Positions 7,761 to 8,961 of a DNA stretch of 8,961 bases are shown in pieces (positions within the stretch are counted from its first letter, which is position 1; the number at the start of each line of letters is the position of its first letter). The stretch covers positions 1-8,961 of the forward strand of contig CALLLZ010000494.1 of assembly GCA_938008005.1 (NCBI GenBank), in the 5' to 3' direction. The DNA comes from an uncultured Marinicella sp. (GTDB taxonomy: Bacteria; Pseudomonadota; Gammaproteobacteria; Xanthomonadales; Marinicellaceae). Made by a program: the position numbers and the translations under genes. The notes below the pieces were generated by a model, which did no database searches, was not told where the DNA came from, and was given only the letters and a program-made list of their open reading frames with translations.

Positions 7761-7776
7761 TTTTAAAAACAGTCAA
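7749..7776 (-). promoter_or_regulatory. Sigma-70 type promoter of marR
   Basis: On the - strand TTGACT (7771-7776) and TATACT (7749-7754) are separated by 16 bases. Both boxes match the consensus at five of six positions. Transcription would begin near 7742, leaving a leader of about 24 bases before the marR ATG at 7718. Confidence 0.65.
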
Positions 7777-7924
7777 CCTTTAATAGGTGTGATGGGTAAA
7801 ATGGCATTAACTATAGCTATGATGTATTGAGCGCTTTCTGTCCATAAATACGGTTCCCACTCCTCTTTTCAGCTGACCCTGAAAATACTTGAGATTTTTA
7901 ATTTTGAAAGCCACCTCCCTTTGA

Positions 7925-7950
7925 CGTCGTTCCAGCTGAGGCCGTAGGCG
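7925..7950 (+). repeat. Partial REP-like repeat copy (A)
   Basis: CGTCGTTCCAGC, a variable middle and GTAGGCG match the first part of the repeat at 7972 with three differences, in the same orientation and 47 bases upstream. The 3' half (AGAGCAGGAATCCAGGTG) is missing here and replaced by an A-rich stretch. Both copies are preceded by CACCTC followed by a T-rich stretch, so the similarity extends a little upstream. Confidence 0.65.
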
Positions 7951-7971
7951 TTAGAAAAAAACTCACCTCTT

Positions 7972-8015
7972 CGTCGTTCCAGCCGAGCCCGTAGGCGAGA
8001 GCAGGAATCCAGGTG
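7972..8015 (+). repeat. REP-like intergenic repeat copy (B), upstream of the orphan gene
   Basis: This 44-base unit begins CGTCGTTCCAGCCGAG and ends GAGAGCAGGAATCCAGGTG. TTCC (7977-7980) and GGAA (8004-8007 region) close an imperfect hairpin. It is nearly the same as the inverse complement of 8916-8957, differing at two flanking bases and in the short central loop. Such short imperfect palindromes are typical of REP/BIME elements scattered between genes. Confidence 0.7.
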
Positions 8016-8029
8016 CGTGATGTATCAGC

Positions 8030-8035
8030 TATAAT
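8030..8035 (+). promoter_or_regulatory. Possible -10 box for the orphan gene
   Basis: A consensus TATAAT lies 29 bases before the ATG at 8065. The region 16-18 bases upstream falls in the end of repeat copy B (ATCCAG) and is a poor -35. If this promoter is used, the repeat contributes its upstream half. Confidence 0.35.
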
Positions 8036-8064
8036 CCTTTAATAGTAAAAAAATAAAATATTTG

Positions 8065-8784
8065 ATGGCTAAAAAAACTGATAAATTTAATAAATTCAAA
8101 ATTGATAGGGAAGTTCTAAAAGGGCTGAATGAACTTCAAGCCAGAGATTACGCTGTTGTCACTAAAATTTACAGTGACTTGGTATCAGGCTACAAAGACT
8201 TCCAAAACCATATCAATTATTTACCACTCAAATCAAAAACTCCAGATGATCATATTAAATCAAGTAAATTCTTAAAAGATTGTATAAATTTATCTTGTGT
8301 ATTGTCTGAATCTTATAAATTCTTTTACGAGATAACAAATCGATACGAACTATTGGGATTTCAAAACTCTCAACTTAGTAAAAATAAGATTCCATTCAAA
8401 GATGTCAGAAATATTATTGGATATCACTTCAATGAAGACTCGGTTTATGTCGAATTATTCAATGGTATTTTTTCTCATTACTATTTGAATAAAGGAAATA
8501 ATTTAGTGTTTTATGCAAGTGACGAAACTACAGATGCGGCATTTCCAGCCACTAATTTAATATTATGGACTATGTTTTATTTAATTGATCACGACATTAA
8601 ATGGCGAGCAAAATACATGAAAAACAAGGTTGAATTTGTTGAATCAAAATTAAAAGAGCTGTCAGATAACAGCAAATTGTTAGCAGATTGGTTTGATCAA
8701 TACATAACAAAGTTAATCAACTCTCATCAGGAAATTATCAAGTCATGCTCAATAGTTTTGGCTGATTTATATCAGCCATCATGA
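8065..8784 (+). CDS. Hypothetical protein with HEPN-like Arg-x5-His motif
   Basis: The product is 239 residues from the ATG at 8065; a TTG directly before it (8062) would add one residue and is less likely. I do not recognise a named family. The protein is soluble-looking, Lys/Asn/Tyr-rich and mostly helical, with a hydrophobic helix at about 160-175 that is probably buried. Residues 111-122 read FKDVRNIIGYHF: Arg115 and His121 are separated by five residues, which fits the RX4-6H catalytic motif of HEPN ribonucleases. This is suggestive only, since the motif is short. Helices at about 25-50, 65-95 and 180-230 would suit an all-alpha fold. GC content is visibly lower than in the neighbouring genes (sampled stretches of about 22-42 percent against 38-50 percent). 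No Shine-Dalgarno precedes the ATG. Inverted REP-like repeats bracket the gene and no partner gene, such as an antitoxin, is seen. These points suggest an acquired accessory gene. Confidence 0.85.
   Translation: MAKKTDKFNKFKIDREVLKGLNELQARDYAVVTKIYSDLVSGYKDFQNHINYLPLKSKTPDDHIKSSKFLKDCINLSCVLSESYKFFYEITNRYELLGFQNSQLSKNKIPFKDVRNIIGYHFNEDSVYVELFNGIFSHYYLNKGNNLVFYASDETTDAAFPATNLILWTMFYLIDHDIKWRAKYMKNKVEFVESKLKELSDNSKLLADWFDQYITKLINSHQEIIKSCSIVLADLYQPS
8759..8778 (+). terminator. Perfect hairpin at the 3' end of the orphan gene
   Basis: TGGCTGAT (8759-8766), TTAT loop, ATCAGCCA (8771-8778) form a perfect 8-bp stem that encodes the last residues before the TGA at 8782-8784. A T-rich tract (ATTTATTTTTT) begins about nine bases after the stem, too far for a classical terminator. 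It may still act as a terminator or as an RNA 3'-end stabiliser. Confidence 0.35.
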
Positions 8785-8915
8785 ACATTTATTTTTTCAA
8801 CTTGGGTTTTGTATTGATTGGCTTCTGTTAATAACCGATATTCTGTTGCCTCGTCCACAGATTCCGGAGTGTGGAACTTTCAGGTTTATTTATCTCTTGA
8901 AACTAAAAAATCCAA
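8785..8915. other. AT-rich spacer after the orphan gene, no gene seen
   Basis: I see no convincing gene. There is a 6-bp inverted repeat, TCCACA (8854-8859) and TGTGGA (8870-8875), around a small TCCGGA palindrome, with no T-run after it. A - strand open frame of about 35 codons (8775-8879) has no start codon. Confidence 0.4.
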
Positions 8916-8957
8916 CACCTAGATTCCTGCTCTCGCTAAAGCTCGGCTGGAATGACG
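8916..8957 (-). repeat. REP-like intergenic repeat copy (C), inverted relative to copy B
   Basis: On the - strand this 42-base unit begins CGTCATTCCAGCCGAG and ends GAGAGCAGGAATCTAGGTG. It matches copy B apart from a G/A and a C/T change and a shorter centre (CTTTAG in place of CCCGTAGG). Its middle can form GCT-TT-AGC. The element sits four bases from the window edge and may extend further. Confidence 0.7.
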
Positions 8958-8961
8958 GGGA

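Noticed and set aside
7776..7868. A 31-codon - strand open frame upstream of marR (contains WEPYLWTESAQYIIAIV)
   Set aside because: It has no start codon at its head, ends in the marR -35 region and is too short to support; at most a gene remnant.
7925..8015. Copies A and B as the start of a CRISPR array
   Set aside because: There are only two units, the first is truncated, the third is distant and inverted, and no cas gene is nearby; REP-like repeats explain it better.
8775..8879. A - strand frame after the orphan gene (contains SVDEATEYRLLTEANQYKTQ)
   Set aside because: It has no start codon, overlaps the 3' end of the orphan gene and could easily be chance.

Overview
The window looks like chromosomal DNA of a Gram-negative, probably gammaproteobacterial, organism. 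It encodes a HlyD-type adaptor, a C39-peptidase ABC exporter and an inner-membrane RND pump with its membrane-fusion protein, all of which need a double-membrane envelope. Base composition is moderately AT-rich. Short REP-like repeats (core CGTCRTTCCAGCCGAG, ending GGAATCYAGGTG) lie between genes. I cannot name the genus from sequence alone.

Left part (1-2448, + strand): the 3' end of a HlyD-family adaptor gene runs, after 2 bases, into a complete ABC exporter with an N-terminal C39 peptidase. This is the two-gene inner-membrane module of a type I system for double-glycine-leader peptides (CvaA/CvaB-like). No leader peptide is obvious in the window. The 299-base gap that follows (2449-2747) holds a candidate terminator and a small open frame for an unusually cysteine-rich peptide with no good start. 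It ends in a near-perfect terminator that serves the convergent operon.

Middle (2705-7776, - strand): a MarR-type regulator, a membrane-fusion protein and an RND permease are collinear, probably a drug or toxic-compound efflux operon controlled by its own MarR protein. The permease start overlaps the adaptor stop (ATGA). The marR promoter is clear, with an inverted repeat over its -10 box that would suit autorepression. A second, weaker promoter may lie just before the adaptor gene. No outer-membrane channel is encoded here, so a TolC-like protein from elsewhere is presumably used.

Right part (7777-8961): a repeat-bearing spacer leads to an AT-rich orphan gene (8065-8784, + strand) whose product I do not recognise as a named family. 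It carries an Arg-x5-His motif of the kind found in HEPN ribonucleases. Near-identical REP-like repeats in opposite orientation bracket it (7972-8015 and 8916-8957). It is the most plausible accessory or recently acquired piece of the window. The transport modules are conventional.
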